DNA from: a virus
DNA length: 23,099 nt
IMG/VR virus record: IMGVR_UViG_3300046820_000447
Span: 1-23,099 of that record
Strand: one strand, 5' to 3'
The notes under the pieces: generated by a model
What the model was told of the DNA's origin: nothing
Seen by the model: only the letters and a program-made list of their open reading frames with translations
The model's database searches: none
Translations under genes and position numbers: made by a program
Part shown: positions 8,699-17,056 of the stretch, in pieces
Layout of the letters: the number at the start of each line of letters is the position of its first letter
How positions within the stretch are numbered: the stretch's first letter is position 1

Positions 8699-9442
8699 TT
8701 ATGAAAGTTTAGACTGTACCATCTCTGCGATGGGCTTTCCCTCTTCCGAATCAAAGAAGGCGGTCAACACAGACACTGGATCATCTCCAGGCTGAATGTT
8801 CATCAGCTTGCGCTTGTTACCGGTCATGTTAAACCAAATCTCACGGTTGTTGTTTCTCATTGCAAACAGGCCAGCGGACAATGCTTTAGATGCCATTGCT
8901 GTCTCTGCCAAGTCTGGATCGTTGATCATCTCCAAGAACTGAATGGGATAGCTTCTAGCATAAAGCAAGATGTCTCTCTTCAACTCTGGCGTAGTCATTG
9001 TATCCACGACACCACCATAGATCAAACGTCCTACAGACTCCATGGTCTCAAGGCTCATCTCTCTAGCGGCGATCTGTGCGTCTAACTCGATGTTTAATTC
9101 TTCGATGTCTAGCGTGGCTTCTTTCTCTGTGTTCAACTCCTTAAACACGTCACCATTCAATGGGTGCATGTCCAAGAACTTGCCAAGGATTGGATTGCTT
9201 GCAGGAACTACCAAGTTGCCGTCCTCAAATACGATCGGCTCAAGGATTGCCTTGTCGTCCTGTTCGTCTTCAAATACTGACTTCTGGTTTCTAGAATAAC
9301 GCAACGCACGGTTGGCGGTTCCGTCAAAGTGAAGCAAGGAAAAACGTTTTGTGTTTCTTGATGGAAGTGTGTAGCTCAATGGAGCCTCTTCTCTAATAAG
9401 GACAAACACTCTGTCCTTAATTTGGTTAGTTGGATTTTTCAT
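8699..9442 (-). CDS. Conserved phage protein between capsid and connector genes (247 aa)
   Basis: The function of this protein is not recognised. The N-terminus contains FVLIREEAPLSYTLPSRNTK and an acidic linker (FEDEQDDKAILEPIVFEDG). A segment NPILGKFLDMHPLNG at about residues 80-94 resembles a motif in phage proteins encoded beside capsid genes. The C-terminal half is mostly helical (ELNIELDAQIAAREMSLETM, then ELKRDILLYARSYP) with no membrane segment or signal. The gene is isolated as its own unit: terminator and promoter element upstream, terminator and promoter element downstream. Its place just after the major capsid gene makes a head-associated or head-completion role plausible, for example an accessory capsid protein or a connector assembly factor. 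A protein carried inside the head is the main alternative. No catalytic motif is visible. Confidence 0.55.
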   Translation of the reverse strand: MKNPTNQIKDRVFVLIREEAPLSYTLPSRNTKRFSLLHFDGTANRALRYSRNQKSVFEDEQDDKAILEPIVFEDGNLVVPASNPILGKFLDMHPLNGDVFKELNTEKEATLDIEELNIELDAQIAAREMSLETMESVGRLIYGGVVDTMTTPELKRDILLYARSYPIQFLEMINDPDLAETAMASKALSAGLFAMRNNNREIWFNMTGNKRKLMNIQPGDDPVSVLTAFFDSEEGKPIAEMVQSKLS

Positions 9443-9463
9443 AATTTGATTTAATTAACGCTG

Positions 9464-9491
9464 CAAATATAAACAAAAAGGGTGAGTACAA
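9464..9491 (-). promoter_or_regulatory. Best-matched Bacteroidota promoter: TTG - 17 nt - TATATTTG
   Basis: On the minus strand a TTG (9489-9491) is followed after 17 nt by TATATTTG (9464-9471). Both parts fit the Bacteroides/Flavobacterium -33 and -7 boxes. The TTG lies inside the loop side of the terminator hairpin, so terminator and promoter physically overlap. There are 21 nt from the -7 element to the ATG at 9442, leaving a short AT-rich leader. Confidence 0.65.
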
Positions 9492-9503
9492 TTGTACCCA
9501 CCC
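9471..9503 (-). terminator. Rho-independent terminator after the major capsid gene
   Basis: A near-perfect inverted repeat at 9480-9503 gives a 10-bp stem in RNA (one G-U pair) with an AAUU loop. On the minus strand it is followed by TTTTTGTTTAT. It lies 23 nt after the capsid stop codon, a typical position. It would confine high capsid-level transcription to the upstream unit. Confidence 0.85.
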
Positions 9504-9526
9504 TCTTGTATAATCGGTTGTTACGA

Positions 9527-10927
9527 TTAAGCGGTTTTGAACAAGAAGAAGTTGTTCGCGCCCAATGTGCACAATGCACGCTCAGACAAGAAGTTAACTC
9601 TCATTGCATCCAAATCGCTAGTAGAAGCACCACCGGCAGAACCAGTAATCCAAGTCTTGTAGCGACGGTTCTCAGTTTCGCTAGCGCGGTAACGAACGTG
9701 CAAGAAAGGACGCTTAGCGTTCTTACCCATCACCATGTCGTAAACGCTAGTAGAACCAGCAGGGACCAACACACCATTAACTTCACCACCAACGATACCA
9801 CCACGCAAAGTTGCGTCGTTCAAGTATTTCCAGTCGGTCTTGTAGAAGTCATAACCACGCTTGAAACCTTTGAAGCCCAAGTTCAAGGCCATAGTTTCGT
9901 CGTTGTTGAACACACCGTAGCTAGTACCGTTAGCACCGTAGCTGTTCTGAGAAGCCAACATGTCGTCGATGTCGAAACCGAAGTTACGGTTAACGAACAA
10001 CATGTTCTCTTGGATAGCACCCTGCTTGTCCAAACGCTGAATGATCGCGTCGAAGTCAGCCAATGTGCTTGGGTTACCACCAGCCCATACGTTACCGCGT
10101 TGCTCGATGGTGTAGAACAAACCTTTGGTACCCTTGTTTCCAACGTCACCAGTTACAGCGATAGCACCAGAACCAGTTTCAGCAGGAACACCTTCTACCA
10201 TAGACATTTCCAAGTAGTCCTCGAAACGCAAACGAGTTTCGTGCTCAGACTTGATGTACCACAAGTAGCCAGTTGCACCATTCTCAGTAGTAACTTCTAC
10301 CCATCCGATCTGAGCCATGTCAGAACCAGATACTTCGTAGTTGTCCTTGATGATGATAGGGCTGTTGTCGAAGATGCTGTCTTGAGCTTCCAAAGAACCA
10401 GACATACCGTTTGATCCTTTTTTGAATTCAGAACCATAAACGAAAGCGGTAGAAGCAACAGATACAGGGATGTTTTGTCCAGGACCATTGTAGTAAGCAA
10501 CGGTGAAGGTCAAACCAGAAACGGCAGTAATGATAGCTTTGTCGCTTTGAGTACCACCAGAGTTGCGAGACAAGAACACAGTCTGACCTACGCGGAAGTT
10601 ACATGCAGTAATACCTGCATCAGCAACAGTCCAAGTAGCGGTGTCAGAACCGGCAGCAGCAGCAGAAGTACAGCTTACATACTTGGTATGCAAACGACCT
10701 TGCTCTGCCCACTTGATCAAGTCAGAGTTAGAAGGCATCTCAGCACCAACTTGGCGCAAGAAAGATGCGATAGAGCGATTACCATAACGCTCGAATTCTT
10801 TCTCGTAAGTATCAGGAAGATACTGATTCAAGAAATCGAAGTTGGTAATGTAGTTTGAGGGTAAAGTTGCCTTTACGGACGAGGGGGTTATAGCAAACCC
10901 AGGACTCGCTTGAACTGATCCAGCCAT
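9527..10927 (-). CDS. Major capsid protein (466 aa)
   Basis: This is the capsid subunit, expected to have the HK97 fold. Supporting signs are its position after portal and scaffold-like genes, its length of 466 residues, and a pattern typical of crAss-like and related capsid proteins. These include NFDFLNQYLPDTYEKEFERY near residues 28-47, FLRQVGAEMPSNSDLIKWAE, and a C-terminal LGANNFFLFKTA. A small beta insertion at about residues 80-165 (VSCTSAAAAGSDTATWTVAD to VYGSEF) may be a surface domain. Its arginine codons are almost all CGT or CGC, unlike neighbouring genes that also use AGA, AGG, CGA and CGG, which indicates selection for strong translation. The leader is A-rich and lacks a Shine-Dalgarno site. 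A strong terminator follows. Capsid maturation cleavage cannot be judged from sequence alone. Confidence 0.85.
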   Translation of the reverse strand: MAGSVQASPGFAITPSSVKATLPSNYITNFDFLNQYLPDTYEKEFERYGNRSIASFLRQVGAEMPSNSDLIKWAEQGRLHTKYVSCTSAAAAGSDTATWTVADAGITACNFRVGQTVFLSRNSGGTQSDKAIITAVSGLTFTVAYYNGPGQNIPVSVASTAFVYGSEFKKGSNGMSGSLEAQDSIFDNSPIIIKDNYEVSGSDMAQIGWVEVTTENGATGYLWYIKSEHETRLRFEDYLEMSMVEGVPAETGSGAIAVTGDVGNKGTKGLFYTIEQRGNVWAGGNPSTLADFDAIIQRLDKQGAIQENMLFVNRNFGFDIDDMLASQNSYGANGTSYGVFNNDETMALNLGFKGFKRGYDFYKTDWKYLNDATLRGGIVGGEVNGVLVPAGSTSVYDMVMGKNAKRPFLHVRYRASETENRRYKTWITGSAGGASTSDLDAMRVNFLSERALCTLGANNFFLFKTA

Positions 10928-10957
10928 AGTTTTTTAGTTTTTGTTTTTTGTTGTTTG
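10928..10957 (-). promoter_or_regulatory. A-rich, G-poor translation leader of the capsid gene
   Basis: The 30-nt gap before the capsid ATG reads on the minus strand as runs of A broken by C and T (for example AACAAACAACAAAAAACAAA), with no Shine-Dalgarno site and no TAnnTTTG. Unstructured A-rich leaders are known to favour initiation in Bacteroidota, so this probably raises capsid translation from a shared scaffold-capsid mRNA. Confidence 0.55.
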
Positions 10958-12082
10958 TTATTTGTTACGCATTTTTATCTTTAGCCCGCTTCCGTGGTCA
11001 CTGTCTAGCGCTACAACTTTAAACCCACTAGTTGGTGTTAACTGAGGCGTTGACCGAACGTCCATCTGGATGTTCTTTGACTCCTTAGCAACACTGTCTA
11101 CCGCAGCGGCCATGCCTTGCTCATAAAAGTGCTTGGCAAAACCGTCGGGGTTCATAGCTACAGCGATAGCTCTGTGATATGCAGCAGCGTCCTTCACGTA
11201 TCCATTCTCGTCTAAGAACGAACCAATGAACTTACTGATGTCAGATTGAGCTTTCTTCATTTGTTCTGGACTGCCAGGCTTAAACGAGATTTCTTTATCG
11301 TCGACCTTAAATTCAAAACCTTTGAACTGGTCGCTGAAAAGCTCTTCCGTTTTCTTGGCAAAGAACTCTGAGCGCTCTAACTGAGACTTCTGCACTTCCT
11401 CGGACTCTTTGGCATATCTTTTAAAAGCCTCGTACTCACCCTTCTCGTCATCAGAAACTAAGCCACCCCTTGACTCAAGAGGTATCTTGTATTGTTCCTT
11501 CAATTGATTGAAGTGGTCCTTGGCCTTAGCAAGATCTTTTTTCATTGCTAGCTTCTTTCTCTTGATTTCCTTTGGATCATCAAGATCTTCATCAAACTCG
11601 TACCTGCTTTCGATTTCAAACTTTACGTCTTCTTCATCGAACTCTGGGTTCTCTTGCTTGATGTAGTCAGCTAACAGTTGATTTGCAGGAACTGAATCGT
11701 AGTCCTTATTCAATTGAATAAAGTCTTCGATGCCTCGACCGGTCTCCTTCTTGTATTTCAAAAAGGCCGACACGTCTTCTGGAAGTTCCTCCGCATCTTT
11801 TCTCGCCTGGAACAAGTCATCAACAGAGTTGATTTCCTTGTTGTACCGACTCTTTAAGTATGTAAGAACGTCTTCGTCTCCGAGTTCCTTGGCAACTGGT
11901 GCCTCAGTCTCTTCGACTTTTTCTATTGTGCCATCAGACCCCACTACTGTGGTCTCTACTGGTTTTTCTTCGGAAGAGATGCCGTGCTTCTCTTCGTGTT
12001 CCTTTAGGAGTTGCTCTTCCACTTCTTGAACAGATTTCTGCTCCTCGAAGGCAACGTCCTTCACTTTAAATTCAGTTTGCAT
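10958..12082 (-). CDS. Scaffold-like acidic coiled-coil protein (374 aa)
   Basis: The gene lies between portal and major capsid genes, the usual site of the scaffolding protein that guides capsid assembly. The product is strongly charged and mainly helical. It has an acidic N-terminus (EVEEQLLKEHEEKHGISSEE), a repeated acidic segment (NPEFDEEDVKFEIESRYEFD near residues 149-168), a Lys-rich helix (KEIKRKKLAMKKDLAKAKDH) and a basic tail (GSGLKIKMRNK). A C-terminal helix carries GYVKDAAAYHRAIAVAMNPD, a segment also typical of proteins encoded just before capsid genes in this phage type. A basic C-terminal tip after an acidic body fits scaffold binding to capsid protein. No protease motif is seen. 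The role is inferred from position and composition; an internal virion protein is the alternative. Confidence 0.6.
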   Translation of the reverse strand: MQTEFKVKDVAFEEQKSVQEVEEQLLKEHEEKHGISSEEKPVETTVVGSDGTIEKVEETEAPVAKELGDEDVLTYLKSRYNKEINSVDDLFQARKDAEELPEDVSAFLKYKKETGRGIEDFIQLNKDYDSVPANQLLADYIKQENPEFDEEDVKFEIESRYEFDEDLDDPKEIKRKKLAMKKDLAKAKDHFNQLKEQYKIPLESRGGLVSDDEKGEYEAFKRYAKESEEVQKSQLERSEFFAKKTEELFSDQFKGFEFKVDDKEISFKPGSPEQMKKAQSDISKFIGSFLDENGYVKDAAAYHRAIAVAMNPDGFAKHFYEQGMAAAVDSVAKESKNIQMDVRSTPQLTPTSGFKVVALDSDHGSGLKIKMRNK

Positions 12083-12104
12083 ATTTAATTAGATTATTTC
12101 GTCA

Positions 12105-12112
12105 CAAATTTA
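12105..12112 (-). promoter_or_regulatory. TAnnTTTG promoter element (TAAATTTG)
   Basis: The minus strand reads TAAATTTG, 22 nt upstream of the scaffold ATG at 12082 and 3 nt after the hairpin at 12116-12136. It would drive the scaffold-capsid unit. No -33 TTG is visible at 17-20 nt. Confidence 0.45.
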
Positions 12113-12115
12113 CAC

Positions 12116-12136
12116 AAAATAGTGACACACTATTTT
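12116..12136 (-). terminator. Hairpin overlapping the portal stop codon, possible weak terminator
   Basis: A perfect 9-bp inverted repeat (AAAATAGTG / CACTATTTT, loop TGT on the minus strand) contains the portal TAG stop at 12130-12132. The stem is A/T-rich and ends in TTTTGTGT, so it may act as a modest terminator or as a processing site. It precedes the promoter element of the scaffold-capsid unit. Confidence 0.45.
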
Positions 12137-14562
12137 GGCTCAAATCCAGCAAGGTCAAACCCGTCAAGGGTGTCCTCATTAGACTCGAAGTCTATCGGAG
12201 GAAGATTGTTCTTTCTTTGATCAATCAACTTTGACTGTTGAGTGTTCTGAATAGAAACCCTCTTATCTTTAGCCTCTTCTTTCATCTTGTCTTTCTCTGT
12301 AAGAACCTGTGACTCAAGACCCTTAAGTTGCATGTTCATCTGGAACTCTTGCTGCATTAATTGAAGTTTAATGCGAGCTTCTTGCTCCATTGTTTGAATT
12401 GCAAACATTGACTCTGCCTCTTTGATTTGAATCTTAGACTGAGTATCTGCCTGGATCTGTTGCATCTTGGCCTCGGCCGCTGCCTGTGTGGCTGCGATGT
12501 TAGAGTCAGACTGGAACTTAGACATCATCTGCTGCTTGTCCATGTCTCTCTTCTCCTTGTCCTTGCGCTTAACCTTCAACAATTGATTGGCAAGCTTCAA
12601 GTTCTTGATCTCCCGGATGTCGATTGCATCTTCCAGTGCGATCTGGTCTCTGCTCAATGCCATCTGAATGTTGGCCTCAAGCTGTTGCTTCTCTTCTTCG
12701 TCTGGAGAAACCTCGATGAAGATACCAAAGTTGTGCAGGTAAAGCTCCTTGATGCTGTCAAGAATCTGGATGTTGTACTTACCGATCTGGTTTGCAAACT
12801 CGTCTCTGAAGTCAGCGTACTCCAAGATGTCAGAGATACGGCAAGATAATGCCTCAGAGAGTCTGCGTGTGATAAATATACCGCCGTCGAGAATGTGTCT
12901 CGTGGCAGTATTCGAGTTAGCCGCAGCGAGCTTCTGTACGCCCACCAAAGCATCCGAGCTAGGCATAGACCCATCTCGTGCCTCGTTGAGGCCTGTAACG
13001 TCACGCAGCATGCTCATGTACTGGTTGTATGCTGCGATCAGACTAGATATTTTTCCTTGTGCGGCGCTAGAGTTTAATTCTTGAATCGGAACGCGTGCGT
13101 TGTTGAACTCACCGTCCTGTGTGTAGCTTCTTCCGATTACACTACCGGTCTGGAAGTACATGCGAAGAGCGTCCTCTGGGTTGTATGCGGCACCATTGCC
13201 CAAGTCAACCTCGTTGAGTCCGTCTGCATCGATGAATACACCGTCTGGTACCATCTTAGACAACACCTGCTGTAACTTGAGGTGCGTCATCTGAATCAAG
13301 TCGGCAAACGCTGTCATGCGTCGGCCCAATGACTCGATGGCTCCCTTGTACATGCGAGGGGCAACCATCACGTAGTTTGAGTACGCGAACTGTGACGCAG
13401 ACTTTGGTCTGGCCATGTTCTTAGACATTTCCCACTTGATCAACTTGTTTGAACCAAGGACCATGATGCCCTCGTACCAAACGTCAATACGCTTCTCTAC
13501 CTTCTCAAACCTTTCTTCGGTCTGGTCAGCTGGCGGGTTGAAGCCCTCGTCCTTGCGGATTACGCGCTCTCCACCGTTGTCGAGAAACTTCTTCTTGTAT
13601 ACAAATGTCTTGTCGGTCTTGTAGTTGAAGTACAACAGGGTAACCACGTCCTTGTCGAACAGGTCGTTCCTGTATGTACGCATCACGCCGTAGTAGTCCC
13701 ACCACGCGGTGCCCAACTGTGAAATCTCTTCTAGTTCTTCCTTGGTGATGTCGGGCTTGATCTTGATTAACTCGGTGATCGGAACCTGTTTTACCTCACC
13801 CCAGTAGAATACGTCATCGAAGTAGGGTGACTCGGTGTAGCTGTAGACCACGTTGGCGGGATCGACATACTCAACCTTAACTCCGGCTCCTGGATAAAAT
13901 GAATGTTTGACACCACCGATACCCAATGTGGTAAGGTCGTAGTCGACACGTTTTTTAGTGTCTGCATAGTTATTTTGTTCGAGTAGGGTGTTAATTGCTT
14001 CTTCTTCAGCGATCTCAATGCTTGGCTTGTACTTCAGCTGCATGTAAAGCTGCAACTCCTCGTCGTTTGACGGAAGCTCTTCCACGTTGGTGTTGAACGC
14101 GTCAACGCCAAACTGCTCCTTTGTCTGGAGCAAAAAGTCCTTAGCGACCATGTCGCCCTCAATCATGTCTTGGAACTGATTGCGCTTCTCAGCGGCCATC
14201 GCGTCTTGGGCGACTGCCTTTACAGAGAAATTTCGGTCGGCCATTCCATTAACAACAATGTCAATGAACTTCGGCATGATTGGAACTGGCGTCCAAGAAA
14301 GGTTAAGGTACGACAAGTCGCCATCGAATGACATCTCCTTCTTGTACTTCTCAACAGACTGTTCACCACGTGCATACAATCGAAGACGGTGAAACTCAAT
14401 CCACTGGTTGTAGAACCTGCACGAGCCAGCGTCCTTACGGAACCACTCTGACTGGACAGCAAGTCCAACCTGTAGGCCAAACTCTTGGGACGCCTTTTGT
14501 GCGTCTGTGGCCAACTGACTTGGGAACGTCGTTGGATTGATTACTATTTTCGGATCTGTCAT
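12130..14562 (-). CDS. Portal protein (810 aa)
   Basis: This is the portal, the dodecameric ring through which DNA enters the head. It follows the large terminase by a TAATG overlap, as in most tailed phages. Size (810 residues) and pattern resemble the large portals of crAss-like and related Bacteroidota phages. The central region includes SKNMARPKSASQFAYSNYVM and a later helical part with RDVTGLNEARDGSMPSSDAL (about residues 540-560). From about residue 660 the chain becomes a long Gln/Lys/Met-rich coiled coil (QQMMSKFQSDSN, MQQIQADTQSKIQIKEAESM, QLMQQEFQMNMQLKG), which would form the portal barrel or crown inside the head. The acidic C-terminus ends GFDLAGFEPK. A hairpin overlaps the stop codon. 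Confidence 0.8.
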   Translation of the reverse strand: MTDPKIVINPTTFPSQLATDAQKASQEFGLQVGLAVQSEWFRKDAGSCRFYNQWIEFHRLRLYARGEQSVEKYKKEMSFDGDLSYLNLSWTPVPIMPKFIDIVVNGMADRNFSVKAVAQDAMAAEKRNQFQDMIEGDMVAKDFLLQTKEQFGVDAFNTNVEELPSNDEELQLYMQLKYKPSIEIAEEEAINTLLEQNNYADTKKRVDYDLTTLGIGGVKHSFYPGAGVKVEYVDPANVVYSYTESPYFDDVFYWGEVKQVPITELIKIKPDITKEELEEISQLGTAWWDYYGVMRTYRNDLFDKDVVTLLYFNYKTDKTFVYKKKFLDNGGERVIRKDEGFNPPADQTEERFEKVEKRIDVWYEGIMVLGSNKLIKWEMSKNMARPKSASQFAYSNYVMVAPRMYKGAIESLGRRMTAFADLIQMTHLKLQQVLSKMVPDGVFIDADGLNEVDLGNGAAYNPEDALRMYFQTGSVIGRSYTQDGEFNNARVPIQELNSSAAQGKISSLIAAYNQYMSMLRDVTGLNEARDGSMPSSDALVGVQKLAAANSNTATRHILDGGIFITRRLSEALSCRISDILEYADFRDEFANQIGKYNIQILDSIKELYLHNFGIFIEVSPDEEEKQQLEANIQMALSRDQIALEDAIDIREIKNLKLANQLLKVKRKDKEKRDMDKQQMMSKFQSDSNIAATQAAAEAKMQQIQADTQSKIQIKEAESMFAIQTMEQEARIKLQLMQQEFQMNMQLKGLESQVLTEKDKMKEEAKDKRVSIQNTQQSKLIDQRKNNLPPIDFESNEDTLDGFDLAGFEPK

Positions 14563-16772
14563 TATCTTATGAGCTCACTCTGAGAGCCTTTATTGTCGTA
14601 TTGTGCAAATTTAAGGCTTATTTTTGACTTCTTTACCTCTGGAACATATAAATGTCTTTGCGTTGCCATTACGGCAAGACCAGAGCTAATAGATGCGTCA
14701 TGCTTGGTACGATTGTTAATGTCAAATCGCGCCCAGTCCTCAAGAGTTCTGATGAATGGCATAACGCCCATCTCGTCTGACGGACGGTAAGTTCCCTCAA
14801 AATCAATGCCCACATACTTCTCGATGTAGCTCTCGATAGCGGCCGCGTGTGCCTGCTTCACGTCCTCGGACGTGTTCGGTATTCCACCAAGCTCCATCTC
14901 TGTCTTTGACAGCTTTGACACGTGCTTGTCTGGTCTGTTCATCGAGAACGCACGATAGCCCCTGTTCTTGAAGTGGTACAATAGACGTGGCTTGTTGTTC
15001 TCCACAAGGATCGGCATGCCATAGAACACGCACGCCATCAGCACGTCCTCGAAGAATATCTCTGCCGTCTGTGGTCTTGCGATGTACTCAAGGAAGAACT
15101 CGTTGGTCGGCCCCTCGTCCATGTGATACTTTGCTAGGCCGTGTAGCGATCCGTTAGAACCACCGCCCCCAACGGCGCCAGAGATGTCGTATGGGTCACA
15201 CCCAAAGCAGCCCATGTGTTCGTTCCCCGGCTTGAACTTACCGTTTACACGCAGCACCCTGTTTCTCTTGTTAGAGTCTGGAATCCATGACACCAAGAAA
15301 CGCCCGGTCCTGTCTGGAGTCCACACCACTTCAGAGTCTTTAACGCCGTCCTTCCAGTGAAATGATCCACGGGTGATGGACTGGATGCCGGCCATCGAGT
15401 CGTTGTAGTCGATCTGCTGGTATATCTTGGTAAGATTGAACAGAGATGACTTTGACTCGTCCCTAAACGCGTGTGACTCGGTGCGTGGGAACTGACGATA
15501 GAATTCGTTCAACGCGTCCGCGTCGCCCTTCAAAGCTGCAACTTCGTTGTCCCAGTACTCCACAACGCTCTGGTATATGTAGCCGCCGTCGATGCCCTTC
15601 ACGGGCTCCTCTGGCTTCTCAAGCACCGGCCATCCGTGCTCGTCAATAAATCCTTCAAAGTTCCACTCCATGGGAATGAACAGAGAATAAAGACCGCTCT
15701 TTGTCTGTCCGTTATTACTTCTCTTCTTTGGGTCTGAGTCGTAGTACAGGTCCTTGAATCCAGATCCGCCCTTTTCAAGTGCATTAGACGTAGAGCCCAT
15801 CATACACTTTCCGATGATCCTAGAACCAAGTCGAAGACACGTCTTTGTTACACGCCAGTTGTTTTCAATGTTATTCGGTGGTAGCCATTTACCGCTCTCG
15901 TCATGTACGAGTAGCTTCAGCTTCTCACCATCATAGCTGTTGTCAGCCGTGTTCTTCCAGTCGATAGACGTGTCAAGTCCCTCGATGTCCTCGTCGTTCT
16001 TGTCCATGTTCTTCCGCGTAATCTTCGACGCTGGAACACGGTAGCCAAGCTCTGTCTTTGGCTTGTCCATACCGTCCTGCACTGGCTTGAAAAAGAACGG
16101 GTAGTTGCTCGATATCGGCACCACCTTGTCGGTGAACATGATCTTGGCGTCGTTACCTGTCTTTGACAGAATGCCAAGCCTTGCGTTCTTTGATATCGTT
16201 GCCGTATTTACCAATTCAGCCGAGCTCATGAACGAGAATCCAGAACGACGGTTCTTCAAGTAGCACATCCCAAAGCAGCGAGTGTCGGCCTTGCACGCCT
16301 CCCAGAAGATAAAGAATATCCTGTTGGACTCACGGAACTCTGGAAGACCAACGTCAATCTTTGTCCACTGCAGGTACATGTAGTGCGTTCCCGTAATGTA
16401 GGTCTTCTGCTTTTTGTTGATGAACCAGTATCCGTTCTCGCGTCTGTCAAACTCTGTCTCGATGTAGTCAATCCACTTCGTCTTGAACTGGTTGTCGTAC
16501 TTGTTCCAGTCGAACATGCTCTTGATCTTCGCAAGTTCTTTTGGGTATTCTTGTGGCATCCATCGTGCGTCCCTGTCCTCTACATTCGACGGGCGTGGCA
16601 GCGCGATCCTCAGTCCGTTGATCTCGTAGATCGGACCAATGGTTCCGTCCTTTGAGATGACAACAAAGTCATACTGCGGGTCGTAGCCGTATCTCCACGA
16701 CTTCTCGATGTTCTTCTTGCTGAGGATGTCTGGCTTTACGACCTCCTTGAGTATCTGATACAGCTTTGTCAT
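14562..16772 (-). CDS. terL: Terminase large subunit (ATPase and nuclease, 736 aa)
   Basis: This is the DNA-packaging motor protein. The ATPase part shows an unusual Walker A-like KNRRSGFS (residues 173-180), Walker B LLVHDE (D291, E292) and a coupling motif GSTSN (T328-N330). The C-terminal RNase H-type nuclease shows FGCDPYD (D526, D529), VENN (E591) and KHDASISSGLA (D692), giving the expected acidic triad D526/E591/D692. The N-terminus (YDFVVISKDGTIGPIYEINGL) matches the extended start seen in terminases of crAss-like and related phages. The start overlaps the upstream small-subunit candidate as ATGA, and the stop overlaps portal as TAATG. The Walker A lacks the final G-K-T/S of the classic P-loop, though such R-R-S-G-F-S variants recur in terminases. 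Length is at the upper end for the family. Confidence 0.9.
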   Translation of the reverse strand: MTKLYQILKEVVKPDILSKKNIEKSWRYGYDPQYDFVVISKDGTIGPIYEINGLRIALPRPSNVEDRDARWMPQEYPKELAKIKSMFDWNKYDNQFKTKWIDYIETEFDRRENGYWFINKKQKTYITGTHYMYLQWTKIDVGLPEFRESNRIFFIFWEACKADTRCFGMCYLKNRRSGFSFMSSAELVNTATISKNARLGILSKTGNDAKIMFTDKVVPISSNYPFFFKPVQDGMDKPKTELGYRVPASKITRKNMDKNDEDIEGLDTSIDWKNTADNSYDGEKLKLLVHDESGKWLPPNNIENNWRVTKTCLRLGSRIIGKCMMGSTSNALEKGGSGFKDLYYDSDPKKRSNNGQTKSGLYSLFIPMEWNFEGFIDEHGWPVLEKPEEPVKGIDGGYIYQSVVEYWDNEVAALKGDADALNEFYRQFPRTESHAFRDESKSSLFNLTKIYQQIDYNDSMAGIQSITRGSFHWKDGVKDSEVVWTPDRTGRFLVSWIPDSNKRNRVLRVNGKFKPGNEHMGCFGCDPYDISGAVGGGGSNGSLHGLAKYHMDEGPTNEFFLEYIARPQTAEIFFEDVLMACVFYGMPILVENNKPRLLYHFKNRGYRAFSMNRPDKHVSKLSKTEMELGGIPNTSEDVKQAHAAAIESYIEKYVGIDFEGTYRPSDEMGVMPFIRTLEDWARFDINNRTKHDASISSGLAVMATQRHLYVPEVKKSKISLKFAQYDNKGSQSELIR

Positions 16773-17056
16773 TTGGAGAACCTTTCAGCGAATCCCTTTT
16801 TAGTCTCAACGCCGGCCGGTGTCGCCTTCTCCTCTGGAGCCTCCAGCATGTTTCGCTCCTCCTGGATCCTCTTGAGGATGTCAAAGGCGTCCATGATGGC
16901 AAGCTTCTTGGTGGCAGCGGCGTTCTTCAGCTTGTCCGCAGACAGGTCCGTGTCCGTGTTGTTGGTCAGAATAGGCTCCTTGGCCACAGAGATGAGCTCA
17001 TGAATAGCCCTCTCTGCCGCCTCGATGATCTTCTCTTTGAATTCTTTCTCCGTCAT
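16769..17056 (-). CDS. Candidate small terminase subunit (95 aa)
   Basis: The protein is short, charged and helical: a first helix (EKEFKEKIIEAAERAIHELI), a linker (PILTNNTDTDLSAD), a second helix (AATKKLAIMDAFDILKRIQE) and a polar tail ending KKGFAERFSK. It has no membrane segment. It lies directly upstream of the large terminase with an ATGA overlap, where the DNA-recognition small subunit is normally encoded. I chose ATG at 17056 over the in-frame ATG at 17068 because it makes an ATGA overlap with the preceding stop, the pattern used by neighbouring genes. The small-subunit call rests mainly on position, size and helical make-up; no clear helix-turn-helix was recognised. Confidence 0.45.
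   Translation of the reverse strand: MTEKEFKEKIIEAAERAIHELISVAKEPILTNNTDTDLSADKLKNAAATKKLAIMDAFDILKRIQEERNMLEAPEEKATPAGVETKKGFAERFSK

Noticed and set aside
9482-10414. Long plus-strand open frame (310 codons) opposite the capsid gene
   Set aside because: It is antisense to a well-supported capsid gene. Its product is a monotonous Thr/Val/Ser/Gln/His-rich chain without domains, as expected from the shadow of a gene with biased codons.
12105-12136. Hairpin near the portal stop considered as an attachment site or operator
   Set aside because: It is a single A/T-rich inverted repeat with no second copy found and lies exactly at a gene end before a promoter element, so a terminator-like role explains it better.
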